A stretch of 64,000 nucleotides of DNA from Desulfomicrobium escambiense DSM 10707 (lineage in GTDB: Bacteria > Desulfobacterota > Desulfovibrionia > Desulfovibrionales > Desulfomicrobiaceae), in contig NZ_AUAR01000001.1 in NCBI RefSeq assembly GCF_000428825.1, forward strand, positions 1 through 64,000, read 5' to 3'. Numbering within the stretch: position 1 is the first letter of the stretch; the number at the start of each line of letters is the position of its first letter. Below the pieces are notes generated by a model that saw only the letters and a list, made by a program, of their open reading frames with translations, was not told the DNA's origin and searched no databases. The position numbers and the translations under genes are program-made. Shown here piece after piece: positions 16,928 through 25,833 of this stretch.

Positions 16928-17437
16928 ATGTTGTCCGCACCCGACGCGGCCTATGCGCGACTGCTTGACGTCAGCGGCGCGCTGGCGCTGCTCGTCGCCC
17001 TGGCCTTGCTCCTGGAGCGCGCCCTGGCGCTCGTGTTTGAATACCACTGGTTCCGCAAGGCTTCCGAGCGGATAGAGGGCCTCAAGAGTCCCGTCGCCTT
17101 TCTGGTCGCTTGGTACACGTGCCGGCACGTCGACTTCGATGTGCTGTCACGCTTGTTTCCCGCTTCCGACGGGTCGATCCAGCCGACCCAGGTCGGCATT
17201 CTGATCACCGCCGCGGTGGTCGCCGGCGGAAGCGCGGCGGCCATCACGCTGTTCCAGGGTGTCCTGCATTTCGGCCGCGACGCCCGCGTAGGCCTGATCG
17301 AGGCCAACAGGGCCAGAACAGAGGCGGACCTGGCCGAGGCAAGATCACGCAGGGAGAGGGCGGATACCGATTCGGCCCGCGCCCTGGCCGAGAGAGCGCA
17401 GGTTGAGGCGGGTGCGGTCAGCGCGATGCGAACGTAG
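16928..17437 (+). CDS. Small membrane protein with C-terminal coiled coil
   Basis: This 169-aa protein has a membrane helix at about residues 16-38 (ALALLVALALLLERALALVF) and a second at about 90-110 (VGILITAAVVAGGSAAAITL). Its C-terminal third is charged and Ala/Arg/Glu-rich, probably a coiled coil. The start at 16928 has GGAGGT upstream; the open frame begins seven codons earlier. I do not recognise a family. It is probably co-transcribed with the papain-like peptidase and may anchor or regulate it. Confidence 0.65.
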   Translation: MLSAPDAAYARLLDVSGALALLVALALLLERALALVFEYHWFRKASERIEGLKSPVAFLVAWYTCRHVDFDVLSRLFPASDGSIQPTQVGILITAAVVAGGSAAAITLFQGVLHFGRDARVGLIEANRARTEADLAEARSRRERADTDSARALAERAQVEAGAVSAMRT

Positions 17438-17657
17438 CGCCGCAAAAACCGCGCTTTCATTCCATGCCGTCTTGCCGCCTTGAGAGGCCGTCGAATATCC
17501 AACCCTATCAACGGTCGTGAGTTCATATTGACAATCGGCCTTTTTTTTTACTACCCGTTTCGCGATACAAATTATGAGTTCGCTCAGCGGAACGAGCCGT
17601 CCGTTATCCAGCTGGGTCCATTCTTTCAGCGTAGTTGCGGCGTCAAACGGGAAATCC

Positions 17658-18425
17658 ATGGCAGGCAAGGACAACAGTTCCGAAACATTGGCCAAGGGCC
17701 TCTGGATCCTCGACATTTTCGGCGATGACGACGTCGGTTACACCCTTTCCCAGATTTCCCGCCGCACCGGCATCAATAAGACTTCCATCTACAGATACGT
17801 CAACACGTTCTGCGAGCTCGGCTTCCTGAAGCGCGACGACCGCACGGGTCTCTACCGCCTGGGCGTGCGCATGCTGGCCCTGGCCCACGCCATGCTCGAA
17901 AAGAGCGAGTTGGAGCGCGCCGTCAAGACCCAGGTCGACGCCGCCCACGAGCGTCACGGCGTGCACATCGACGTGGGCATCCTGTCCGGCGACGCCATCT
18001 ACCTCATCTACCGCCGCGAGTCCCAGGACACCAAGGCCTTCCGTTCCTTCAGCTACGGCTCGGAGCCCTACTACCTGGCTGCGGGCAAGGCGGCCATGGC
18101 CTTCATGGACCGGGAGGAACTCGCGGCCCTTGTGGGCCGGCTGGAGCTTTCGCCCAAGACCGACAAGACCGTCACATCGCCCGAGGCGCTGCTGGCCGAC
18201 CTGCGCGAATCCGCCGAGCGCGGATACACGCGCAACCGGGAGGAGTTCGTGCCTGGGCTCATCGCCATCGGCGCCCCCCTGTACAGCCTGCGCACGGGCA
18301 AGGTGGTGGGCGGGGTCAGCTTCGACTCCTCCACGGACCGCTACTCCATGGATGAGTTCGAGAAGCGTTTCGCCGGCTACCTCGTGGAGCTGGCCAAGAA
18401 GATTTCCGCAGTGGTGTCCTGGTAG
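17658..18425 (+). CDS. IclR-family transcriptional regulator
   Basis: This 255-aa protein has an N-terminal winged helix (YTLSQISRRTGINKTSIYRY) and a C-terminal IclR effector domain (PYYLAAGKAAMAFM, RGYTRNREEFVPGLIAIGAP). It probably binds a small carboxylate or amino-acid-related effector. It lies 174 bases upstream of livK on the same strand, so control of the liv transporter is likely but not shown. The start at 17658 gives the usual family N-terminus (SETLAKGLWILDIF). The 220-base gap upstream has no recognisable gene. Confidence 0.88.
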   Translation: MAGKDNSSETLAKGLWILDIFGDDDVGYTLSQISRRTGINKTSIYRYVNTFCELGFLKRDDRTGLYRLGVRMLALAHAMLEKSELERAVKTQVDAAHERHGVHIDVGILSGDAIYLIYRRESQDTKAFRSFSYGSEPYYLAAGKAAMAFMDREELAALVGRLELSPKTDKTVTSPEALLADLRESAERGYTRNREEFVPGLIAIGAPLYSLRTGKVVGGVSFDSSTDRYSMDEFEKRFAGYLVELAKKISAVVSW

Positions 18426-18447
18426 GAAAAGGATTACTGTTGCGCAG

Positions 18448-18463
18448 GAACCCCGCGGGGTTC
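18448..18463. promoter_or_regulatory. Perfect 16-bp palindrome upstream of livK
   Basis: GAACCCCGCGGGGTTC lies between the IclR regulator and livK, 137 bases before the livK start. It could be an operator for the IclR protein or a weak hairpin ending its transcript. No T-run follows. Confidence 0.35.
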
Positions 18464-18599
18464 GTCCGGATGGGGAGAAAAGGGGCTGTGGCGTTGTGCT
18501 TCCGGCCCCATGGCAGACTCGCTGTGTCCTTCGCCGCTGAGGCGCCGGTACCGCCCTGCGAGGCATGTCGGATTTCAACATTCACTGGAGGAGTTTGAG

Positions 18600-19739
18600 A
18601 TGAAAAGACTTGTAGTCCTGTCTCTGGTTCTGGCCATGGTCTGCGGCTTTGCCGGCATGTCCCTGGCTGCCGACGACACCGTCCGCATCGGCGTGTTTCT
18701 TCCCCTGACCGGCCAGAACGCCTTCGGCGGCCAGCTGGAACTGGAAGGCGTGCAGATGGCCCACAAGGAAATGGGCGAGATCATGGGCAAGAAGGTCGAA
18801 CTGTTCGTCGTTGACAACAAGTCCGACAAGGTCGAGTCCGCCAACGCGGTCAAGCGCCTGATCGAAAAGGAAAAGGTCCAGGCCATCATCGGTACCTACG
18901 GATCCTCCCTGGCCATGGCCGGCGGTGAAGTGTCCGAAAAGGCCGGCATCCCCCAGGTCGGCACCAGCTGCACCAACCCGCTGGTCACCCAGGGCAAGAA
19001 GTACATCTTCCGCGTGTGCTTCATCGACCCCTTCCAGGGCGCCGGCGCAGCCACCTACGCCTTCAAGGACCTGGGCGCCAAGAAGGCCGCCCTGCTGATC
19101 GACGTGGCCAACGACTACTCCGTGGGTCTGGCCAACTTCTTCAAGAAGTCTTTCAACAAGATGGGCGGCGAGATCGTGGCCACCCTGAACTACCAGTCCG
19201 GCGACCAGGATTTCACCGCTCAGCTGCAGGAAATCATGTCCAAGGAGCCTGACGTTCTGTTCATCCCCTCCTACTTCGCCGAAGGCGCCATCATCATGAA
19301 GCAGGCCAAGGAGTTGGGCTCCAAGTTCAAGATCATGGGCGGCGACGCCATGGACAACCCCGAAATCACCGCCATCGGCGGCGACGCCGTGGAAGGCTTC
19401 ATGCACACCACCTTCCCCTACGATCCGTCCATGCCCGACATGAACCCCGTGGCCAAGAAGTTCACGGCTGACTGGTCCAAGGCCAACCCCGGCAAGGACC
19501 CCAACGTCAACGCCGCCCTGGGCTATGACGCCTACATGATCATCATGGACGCCATCAAGCGCGCCGGCTCCGCCGAGCCCCAGGCCATCACTGACGCCCT
19601 GGCCGCCACCAAGGGCTTCGTCGGCGTGACGGGCACCACCACCATCAACGAGACCCACGACGCCGAAAAGCCCGTCGGTCTGGTCATGATCAAGGGTGGC
19701 AAGAAGACCTACGTCGGCAGCATCACTCCCGAACTCTAA
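18600..19739 (+). CDS. livK: Branched-chain amino acid ABC transporter, substrate-binding protein
   Basis: This is a periplasmic Leu/Ile/Val-type binding protein (type I periplasmic fold, 379 aa). It has a signal peptide (MKRLVVLSLVLAMVCGFAGM, cleavage after SLA) and the family start of the mature protein (VRIGVFLPLTGQNAFGGQ). GGAGGAG lies upstream of the ATG. Codon use is strongly biased to GC-ending codons, as in highly expressed genes. It heads a complete liv operon. The ligand may be branched-chain amino acids or another amino acid or amide. Confidence 0.93.
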   Translation: MKRLVVLSLVLAMVCGFAGMSLAADDTVRIGVFLPLTGQNAFGGQLELEGVQMAHKEMGEIMGKKVELFVVDNKSDKVESANAVKRLIEKEKVQAIIGTYGSSLAMAGGEVSEKAGIPQVGTSCTNPLVTQGKKYIFRVCFIDPFQGAGAATYAFKDLGAKKAALLIDVANDYSVGLANFFKKSFNKMGGEIVATLNYQSGDQDFTAQLQEIMSKEPDVLFIPSYFAEGAIIMKQAKELGSKFKIMGGDAMDNPEITAIGGDAVEGFMHTTFPYDPSMPDMNPVAKKFTADWSKANPGKDPNVNAALGYDAYMIIMDAIKRAGSAEPQAITDALAATKGFVGVTGTTTINETHDAEKPVGLVMIKGGKKTYVGSITPEL

Positions 19740-19767
19740 TCCTCTGATCTCGCGCCTCGGGCGCGAC

Positions 19768-19794
19768 GGCGGCAGGGGTCCGGCCCCTGCCGCC
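19768..19794 (+). other. Stable intercistronic hairpin between livK and livH
   Basis: GGCGGCAGGGG (19768-19778) pairs perfectly with CCCCTGCCGCC (19784-19794) around a 5-nt loop, without a T-run. Such hairpins after the binding-protein gene of ABC operons often stabilise its message or attenuate read-through, giving excess binding protein. Confidence 0.6.
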
Positions 19795-19814
19795 ACATCA
19801 GAAAAGGACTTTCC

Positions 19815-20708
19815 ATGAACCTGGCAACTTTCATCCAGCATTTTCTGAACAGCCTGACCCTCGGCAGTCTGTATGCGCTCATCGCCATCGGCTACACCAT
19901 GGTCTACGGCATCCTGCGGCTGATCAACTTCGCCCACAGCGAAATCTTCATGCTCGGTGCCTATCTCGTGTTCTGGGGCATCACGCTTTTCCACCTGCCC
20001 TGGCCTGTGGCCATGGTCGCATCCATCATCCTGGTCGCGGGCATAGGCATCCTCGTGGACCGCATCGCCTACCGGCCCTTGCGCGACGCTCCCCGCATCT
20101 CGGCCCTGATCAGCGCCATCGGCGTCTCCTTTTTCCTGCAGAACGTGGCCATCGTCTTCTTCCAGGCCATCCCGCGGCAGGTCTACCGTCCTGCCTGGCT
20201 GGAGAACCCCATGCTCTGGGGCGACGTGCGCGTCCTGCCCCTGACCCTCTTCGTGCCGCTGCTGTCGCTCTTCCTCATGCTGGCCCTGGTCTACATCGTG
20301 TACCACACCAAGGCGGGCCTGGGCATGCGCGCCATCAGCAAGGACATCGAGACGAGCTACCTCATGGGCGTGTCCGTGAACAAGGTCATCGCCCTGACGT
20401 TCGGCATCGGCTCGGCCCTGGCCGCGGCCAGCGGCATCATGTGGGCCCTGCGGTACCCGCAGCTGCAGCCCATCATGGGCGCCATCCCGGGCTTCAAGGC
20501 CTTCATCGCGGCCGTGTTCGGGGGCATCGGCTCCATCCAGGGCGCGGTCATCGGCGGCGTGGCCCTGGGCTTCATCGAAATCATGACCGTGGCATTTTTC
20601 CCTGATCTGGCAGGATACCGCGACGCCTTCGCCTTTGTCCTGCTGATCGGCATCCTGCTGGTCAAACCGACAGGCCTGCTGGGCGTCAAGACGGAGGACA
20701 AGGTCTGA
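19815..20708 (+). CDS. livH: Branched-chain amino acid ABC transporter permease LivH
   Basis: This 297-aa inner-membrane permease has about eight helices. Family stretches include LGSLYALIAIGYTMVYGILR, INFAHSEIFMLGAY and the late IPGFKAFIAAVFGGIGSIQG coupling region. It forms the channel with LivM. The stop codon overlaps the livM start (TGATG), so the two are translationally coupled. Confidence 0.95.
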   Translation: MNLATFIQHFLNSLTLGSLYALIAIGYTMVYGILRLINFAHSEIFMLGAYLVFWGITLFHLPWPVAMVASIILVAGIGILVDRIAYRPLRDAPRISALISAIGVSFFLQNVAIVFFQAIPRQVYRPAWLENPMLWGDVRVLPLTLFVPLLSLFLMLALVYIVYHTKAGLGMRAISKDIETSYLMGVSVNKVIALTFGIGSALAAASGIMWALRYPQLQPIMGAIPGFKAFIAAVFGGIGSIQGAVIGGVALGFIEIMTVAFFPDLAGYRDAFAFVLLIGILLVKPTGLLGVKTEDKV

Positions 20709-21745
20709 TGAACCGCTCAACGACAATACTGCTCAACCTCGTCCTGATCGGCTGCCTGGGACTTTTCCTGTGGTGGGCCGAAGGGAATCTGGACGGCTAC
20801 AAGATCCAGATCCTGAACCTCATCGCCGTGAACATCATCCTGGCGCTGTCACTGAACCTCATCTACGGCTTCACGGGCATGTTCAGCCTCGGGCACGCCG
20901 GCTTCATGGCCATCGGCGCCTACGTCTGCTCCATCCTCATCATGACGCCGGAGCAGAAGGAGACGCTCTTCATCCTGCAGGAGGCCCTGCCCTGGGTGCA
21001 GAACTCCCACGCGCCGTTCCTGATGGCGGTGATCGCCGGCGGGGCCGTGGCGGCCCTCTTCGGGCTGGTCATCGGCGCGCCGCTGCTGCGCCTGGGTGAC
21101 GACTATCTGGGCATCGCCACCCTGGGCTTCGCCGAGATCGTGCGCGTCATCGCCAACAACATCCCGCGCGTGACCAACGGGGCGCTGGGTTTCAAGGGCA
21201 TCCCCGACCACGCCAACCTTTGGTGGAACTACGGATGGTGTCTGTTGACCCTCTACTTCGTGATCCGCATCCTGAACAGCAACACAGGCAACGTCTTCAA
21301 GGCCATCCGCGACGACGAGACCGCGGCCAAGGCCATGGGCATCAACGTGTTCAAGATCAAGCTCCTGTCCTTCACCTTCGGCGCCTTTTTCGCAGGGGTG
21401 GGCGGGGCGTTGCTGGCCAGCCTGCTGACCACCATCGACCCCAAGATGTTCCTCTTTACCCTGACCTTCAACGTGCTCATGATCGTCGTCACCGGCGGCC
21501 TGGGTTCCATCACCGGTTCCATCCTGGCCGGCACGGGCATCACTGTCATGCTGGAGTGGCTGCGCTTCGTGGAGAACCCCGTGACCATCGGCGACTGGAC
21601 CCTGCCCGGCATTCCCGGCATGCGCATGGTCGTCTTCTCCCTGGTGCTCATCCTCGTCATCCTCTTCCGCCGCGAAGGGATCATGGGCATGCGCGAAATC
21701 CACTGGGGCACCGTGGCTCGGTTCATGAAGGGAGGCAAGGCATGA
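20708..21745 (+). CDS. livM: Branched-chain amino acid ABC transporter permease LivM
   Basis: This is the second permease (345 aa), with about eight to ten membrane helices. Family signatures include LSLNLIYGFTGMFSLGHAGF, LRLGDDYLGIATLGFAEIVR, AIRDDETAAKAMGINVFKIK and TGGLGSITGSILAG. It overlaps livH by one base and livG by four bases (ATGA). Confidence 0.95.
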   Translation: MNRSTTILLNLVLIGCLGLFLWWAEGNLDGYKIQILNLIAVNIILALSLNLIYGFTGMFSLGHAGFMAIGAYVCSILIMTPEQKETLFILQEALPWVQNSHAPFLMAVIAGGAVAALFGLVIGAPLLRLGDDYLGIATLGFAEIVRVIANNIPRVTNGALGFKGIPDHANLWWNYGWCLLTLYFVIRILNSNTGNVFKAIRDDETAAKAMGINVFKIKLLSFTFGAFFAGVGGALLASLLTTIDPKMFLFTLTFNVLMIVVTGGLGSITGSILAGTGITVMLEWLRFVENPVTIGDWTLPGIPGMRMVVFSLVLILVILFRREGIMGMREIHWGTVARFMKGGKA

Positions 21746-22521
21746 GCATGATTCTCGAAACCAAGGGCCTGACCATGCGCTTCGGCGGCCTGGTCGCCGT
21801 CTCGGACTTCAGCGCCAGCATCCCCCAGGGCAGCATCACGGGCCTCATCGGACCCAACGGCGCCGGCAAGACGACCTGCTTCAACATGGTCACGGGCTTC
21901 TACAAGCCGACCGAAGGGCAGGTCTTCTTCGAGGGCAAGGAACTGACCGGCATGTCGCCGCACCAGGTCTGCCGCGCGGGCATCGCGCGCACCTTCCAGA
22001 ACATCCGGCTCTTCGGCAACGAAACAGCCATCGAGAACGTCATGATCGGCAGCTTCGTGCGCCAGCGCACGGGCTGGATCCAGTCGGTGCTCATGACGCC
22101 CATGTCCCTGCGCGAGGAGCGCGAGATCCGCGATCGGTCCATGGACCTGCTCGACGTCGTCGGCCTGGCCGGCATCGCCCAGGAGAAGGCCAACAGCCTG
22201 CCCTACGGCGCCCAGCGCCGCCTGGAGATCGCCCGCGCCCTGGCCACCAGGCCGCGCTTCCTGCTGCTGGACGAGCCCGCCGCGGGCATGAACCCGCAGG
22301 AATCCCTGGAACTGATGGATTTCATCCGCACCATCCGCACCCGTTTCGACCTGACGATCCTCTTGATCGAGCACGATATGAAGGTCGTCATGGGCGTGTG
22401 CGAGCACATGTGGGTCCTCGACTACGGCGTGACCATCGCCGAGGGCGGGCCCGAAGCCATCCAGTCCAACCCCAAGGTCATCGAGGCCTATCTGGGTGAG
22501 GAGTACGTGAAATATGCTTAA
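21742..22521 (+). CDS. livG: Branched-chain amino acid ABC transporter ATPase LivG
   Basis: This 259-aa ATP-binding subunit has Walker A GPNGAGKTT, an LPYGAQRRLEIARAL signature region, Walker B LLLDEPAAGMNP and the switch His in LIEHDM. It energises transport together with LivF. The start was placed at the ATG overlapping the livM stop, with GGAGG upstream. The frame is open much further into livM, but that part is an out-of-frame shadow. Confidence 0.95.
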   Translation: MSMILETKGLTMRFGGLVAVSDFSASIPQGSITGLIGPNGAGKTTCFNMVTGFYKPTEGQVFFEGKELTGMSPHQVCRAGIARTFQNIRLFGNETAIENVMIGSFVRQRTGWIQSVLMTPMSLREEREIRDRSMDLLDVVGLAGIAQEKANSLPYGAQRRLEIARALATRPRFLLLDEPAAGMNPQESLELMDFIRTIRTRFDLTILLIEHDMKVVMGVCEHMWVLDYGVTIAEGGPEAIQSNPKVIEAYLGEEYVKYA

Positions 22522-23218
22522 GATCAGCGACCTGCATGTATATTACGGGGGCATCCACGCCCTGAAGGGCATCTCCCTGGAGGCGCCCAAGGGCAAGGTC
22601 GTGACCCTTATCGGCGCCAACGGCGCCGGCAAGAGCAGCACCCTGCGGGCCATTTCGGGCCTCATCAAGAACAAGAAGGGCAAGATCACCTACAACGACC
22701 GCGACATCACGACGCTGGACCCGGTGGAGATCGTCAAGAGCGGCATCGTCATGTCCCCGGAAGGGCGGCGCATCTTCCCGCACCTCTCGGTGACCGAGAA
22801 CCTGTACCTGGGCGCCTACAGCCGCAGCGACAAGGACGGCATCGAGAAGGACAAGGAGTGGGTCTTCGACCTCTTCCCGCGCATGCGCGAGCGCCAGAAC
22901 CAGAAGGGCGGCACCCTCTCGGGCGGCGAACAGCAGATGCTGGCCGTGGCCCGGGCGCTCATGAGCTCCCCCGACGTGGTCATGCTCGACGAGCCGTCCC
23001 TGGGCCTGGCGCCGCTTCTGGTCAAGGACGTCTTCGAAATCATCAAGGTCATCAACGCCCAGGGCAAGACGGTCCTCCTGGTGGAGCAGAACGCTTTCGC
23101 CGCCCTGAAGGTGGCGCACTACGCCTACGTGCTCGAAACGGGCAGCATCGTGCTACAGGGCACGGGCGAGGAACTCCTGAACGACGAGCGGGTCATCCAC
23201 GCCTATCTGGGCGGATGA
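22514..23218 (+). CDS. livF: Branched-chain amino acid ABC transporter ATPase LivF
   Basis: This 234-aa second ATPase has Walker A GANGAGKSS, signature LSGGEQQMLAVARALM, Walker B VVMLDEPSLGLAP and the switch His replaced as usual in LivF by VEQN. It overlaps livG by eight bases and ends the operon before a strong terminator. Confidence 0.95.
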   Translation: MLKISDLHVYYGGIHALKGISLEAPKGKVVTLIGANGAGKSSTLRAISGLIKNKKGKITYNDRDITTLDPVEIVKSGIVMSPEGRRIFPHLSVTENLYLGAYSRSDKDGIEKDKEWVFDLFPRMRERQNQKGGTLSGGEQQMLAVARALMSSPDVVMLDEPSLGLAPLLVKDVFEIIKVINAQGKTVLLVEQNAFAALKVAHYAYVLETGSIVLQGTGEELLNDERVIHAYLGG

Positions 23219-23244
23219 CGCGGCGGGGGAGAGCCGGAAAGAAG

Positions 23245-23272
23245 AAAGGCAGGTCCGGAAGGGCCTGCCTTT
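23245..23272 (+). terminator. Intrinsic terminator of the liv operon
   Basis: A 12-bp stem (23245-23256 with 23261-23272, one G-U pair) closes a GGAA loop and runs into a T-tract. Confidence 0.9.
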
Positions 23273-23298
23273 TTTTGTGAGAGGGGGCTGGGTGGACT

Positions 23299-23392
23299 GG
23301 ATGGACGAGATGGACTTTATGGACGAACACGGACCAGGAGGATGTTGTGCCTTTTGTCCGTGCCAGTCCGTGTCAGTCCATCCCGTCCATCC
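23299..23392. repeat. Long imperfect inverted repeat of GGAC/ATGGAC units
   Basis: GGATGGACGAGATGGACT (23299-23316) matches the complement of 23375-23392 with one mismatch. Inner GGAC/GTCC units continue the pairing toward the centre. It fills the gap between the liv terminator and the end of the glycerate kinase gene. It looks like a REP/MITE-type element; no other copy was noticed in the window. Confidence 0.5.
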
Positions 23393-23394
23393 CC

Positions 23395-24753
23395 CTAAGG
23401 CACCAGCAGCACCTTGATATCACACACATTCGTATTCGTCGGCCCGGTCTTCAGCAGCTGCCCCAGCTGTTCGAAGTAGTGGTAGGCGTCGTTGTCGGCC
23501 AGGAAATGGGACGGTTCCAGGCCCAGGTCGCGGCCGTGTTCCAGGATCGCCGGGGAGGCGAAGGCGCCGGTGGCGTCGGTGGGGCCGTCGCTGCCGTCGG
23601 TGGAGGCGGCCAGGAAGACAGCGGCGCCTGCGTCCTTGGGCGAGCGGGCGTAGGCCGCCAGGTAGGCCAGGGCCATCTCCTGGTTGCGGCCGCCCTTGCC
23701 GCCACCGCGCAGGGTGACGGTGGTCTCGCCGCCGGCGATGACGCAGGCCGGGCGCTCCACGGGCAGGCCGTGGGCCGTGATGTCCTTGGCGATGCCCAGG
23801 AACAGGTGGGCCATCTCGCGGGCTTCGCCGGTCAGGTGCGAGGTCAGGAGCAGGGTATTGTAGCCCAGTTCCCGGGCCTTGTCGCGGGCGGCCAGCAGGG
23901 CCTGGTGGTTGGTGCCGATGAGCACCGTGCGCGAGTTGGCGAAGGCCGGGTCGTCGGCCTTGGGCGTGTCCGCGATGACGCCTTGGGCGGCGTCGCGCAG
24001 CAGGGATTCGGCTGCAGGCGGGAGCTTGCCGGCCAGGCCGTAGCGCTCGATGATGCCGCTCGCCTCGACGCAGGTGGTCCCGTCGGGCACGGTCAGGCCG
24101 CTGGCAATGGCGTCCAGGTCGTCGCCGATGACGTCGGACAGGATGAGGCTCAGGAACTCGGCCCGCGCCAGGGCCCGGGCCAGGCGTCCGCCCTTGATGT
24201 TCGAAAGCTTCTTGCGCACGCAGTTGATCTCCTGGATGGTCGCGCCGCAGGCCAGCAGGGACTTGGTCACGGCCTGCTTGTCCTCCAGGGTCAGGCTGCG
24301 GCCGTTTTCGCTCCAGGGGGCGGCGAGAATGGCCGAGCCCCCGCCCGAGACGAGAACAAAGACGAGGTCGCCGGGTTCGGCGGAGCGAGCCAGGTCCAGG
24401 ACCGCTTCGGCCGCGGCGGCGCTGCGTTCGTCCGGCACAGGGTGGGAGGCTTCCACAAGGCGGATGCGGTTCAGCAATTCGAGGTGTCCTTCCTTCACGG
24501 CCACGATGCCGTCGGCGATGCGTTGCCCCAGAAGCTTTTCCAGGCCCAGGGCCATGCGCGCCGAGGCCTTGCCCGCGCCGAGGACGAGGATGCGCCGGTA
24601 GCGGTCGAGGTCGTACTCGAAGGACTGCGATTCCGTGGTCACGCGCAGGGTCTCGCCGTCAAGGGTCAGGACGCGCTCCATCATCTTCACGGGGTCGACG
24701 CGGTCGAGGCCGGCGCGGAAGATCCGCTCGGCGTGGAGAAGGGGATCGGTCAT
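23395..24753 (-). CDS. Glycerate kinase (DUF4147/MOFRL type)
   Basis: This 452-aa protein of the glycerate 2-kinase family has the N-terminal DUF4147 domain (VLGAGKASARMALGLEKLLG, GGGSAILAAP) and the C-terminal MOFRL domain (GGETTVTLRGGGKGGRNQEM, ASTDGSDGPTDATGAF). It phosphorylates D-glycerate with ATP. It follows a D-2-hydroxyacid dehydrogenase on the same strand; together they could convert glyoxylate or hydroxypyruvate through glycerate into glycolysis. The ATG at 24753 has AGGGAG upstream and was preferred over an in-frame GTG that overlaps the previous stop. Confidence 0.92.
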   Translation of the reverse strand: MTDPLLHAERIFRAGLDRVDPVKMMERVLTLDGETLRVTTESQSFEYDLDRYRRILVLGAGKASARMALGLEKLLGQRIADGIVAVKEGHLELLNRIRLVEASHPVPDERSAAAAEAVLDLARSAEPGDLVFVLVSGGGSAILAAPWSENGRSLTLEDKQAVTKSLLACGATIQEINCVRKKLSNIKGGRLARALARAEFLSLILSDVIGDDLDAIASGLTVPDGTTCVEASGIIERYGLAGKLPPAAESLLRDAAQGVIADTPKADDPAFANSRTVLIGTNHQALLAARDKARELGYNTLLLTSHLTGEAREMAHLFLGIAKDITAHGLPVERPACVIAGGETTVTLRGGGKGGRNQEMALAYLAAYARSPKDAGAAVFLAASTDGSDGPTDATGAFASPAILEHGRDLGLEPSHFLADNDAYHYFEQLGQLLKTGPTNTNVCDIKVLLVP

Positions 24754-24776
24754 GGCGGTATTCTCCCTGGCCTGCG

Positions 24777-25754
24777 TCACTTCAGGACCTCCGGGTTCAG
24801 GATGGTCGGTGGTCTGGTCCCGGCAAGCATGGCCTCGATGTTCTCGGCCGCCAGCAGGGCCATATTGTCGCGGGTGGAATGCGTTGCCGAGCCGATGTGG
24901 GGCAGCAGGACGGTGTTGGGGCAGTCCTTGAGCCCCTCGGCCATGCGCGGTTCCATTTCGTAGACGTCGAGGCCCGCGCCACCGATTTCCCCGGCGCGCA
25001 ATGCAGCCACGAGGTCGTCCTCCCTGATCACGGGGCCGCGGCCGGTATTGATGAGGATGGCGGTGTTCTTCATCAGGCGGAAGGCGTCGGCGTTGAAGAG
25101 GTGGCGCGTGGACGGCCGCAGGGGGGTGTGGATGGAGATGAAGTCCGATTCGCGCAGAAGTTCGTCGAACTCCACCCTGCGGGCGCCGAGATCGCGCTCC
25201 AGTTCCTCGTTGCGGCTCGACGAGCTGGTGTAGAGGACGCGCATGTTAAAGCCCGCGGACATGCGGGCCATGGCCGTGCCGATGCGTCCTGCGCCGACGA
25301 TGCCGAGCGTCCGGCCGCTGACGTCGGCGCCGATGAACTGCAGCGGGCCCCAGCCCGTCCAGGCGCCCGAGCGCATGACGGCGTCGGTCTCGACCACGCG
25401 GCGGGCCACGGCGAAGAGCAGTGCCCAGGCCAGTTCGGCCGTGGCCATGGTCAGCACGTCGGGGGTGTTGGACACGGGGATGCCGCGGCGCGTGGCCTCG
25501 GCCACGTCGATGTTGTCGTAGCCCACGGCGTAGTTGGCGTAGCCCTTGAGGTTCGGCGCGGCGTCGAAGAAGGCGGCGTCGATCCTGTCAGTCAGGAGGC
25601 CGACGACCGCGTCGGCGTCGGCGACGCCGCGGTGCAGCTCCTCCGTGGTCAGGGGCCGGTCATCAGGGTTGACGACGACCTCGAAGCTGGCGCGGAGCCG
25701 GGTCAGTCCGGCCTCGGGTATGCGGCGAGTGACGAAGATTCTGGGGCGACTCAT
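24777..25754 (-). CDS. D-2-hydroxyacid dehydrogenase (glyoxylate/hydroxypyruvate reductase type)
   Basis: This 325-aa NAD(P)-dependent enzyme has the dinucleotide motif TLGIVGAGRIGTAMA, the substrate motif NYAVGYDNIDV, catalytic Arg in NTGRGPVI, Glu in the DVYEMEP region and His in LLPHIGSAT. The N-terminus (RIFVTRRIPEAGLTRL) matches GRHPR/GyaR-type enzymes. AGGAGG lies upstream of the ATG at 25754. The frame continues upstream for over 100 codons without a plausible protein. It is coupled in position to glycerate kinase. Confidence 0.92.
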   Translation of the reverse strand: MSRPRIFVTRRIPEAGLTRLRASFEVVVNPDDRPLTTEELHRGVADADAVVGLLTDRIDAAFFDAAPNLKGYANYAVGYDNIDVAEATRRGIPVSNTPDVLTMATAELAWALLFAVARRVVETDAVMRSGAWTGWGPLQFIGADVSGRTLGIVGAGRIGTAMARMSAGFNMRVLYTSSSSRNEELERDLGARRVEFDELLRESDFISIHTPLRPSTRHLFNADAFRLMKNTAILINTGRGPVIREDDLVAALRAGEIGGAGLDVYEMEPRMAEGLKDCPNTVLLPHIGSATHSTRDNMALLAAENIEAMLAGTRPPTILNPEVLK

Positions 25755-25833
25755 GTCGGTTCCTCCTGGTTGCGTGGTTGCTGCCGACCGTGGCGAGAGG
25801 CCGGCAGCGGAGCGCGCGGCGTCGCGGGACAGG

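Noticed and set aside
18582-20726. A 714-codon minus-strand frame opposite livK and livH
   Set aside because: It is the complement of well-supported liv genes and has shadow-type composition.
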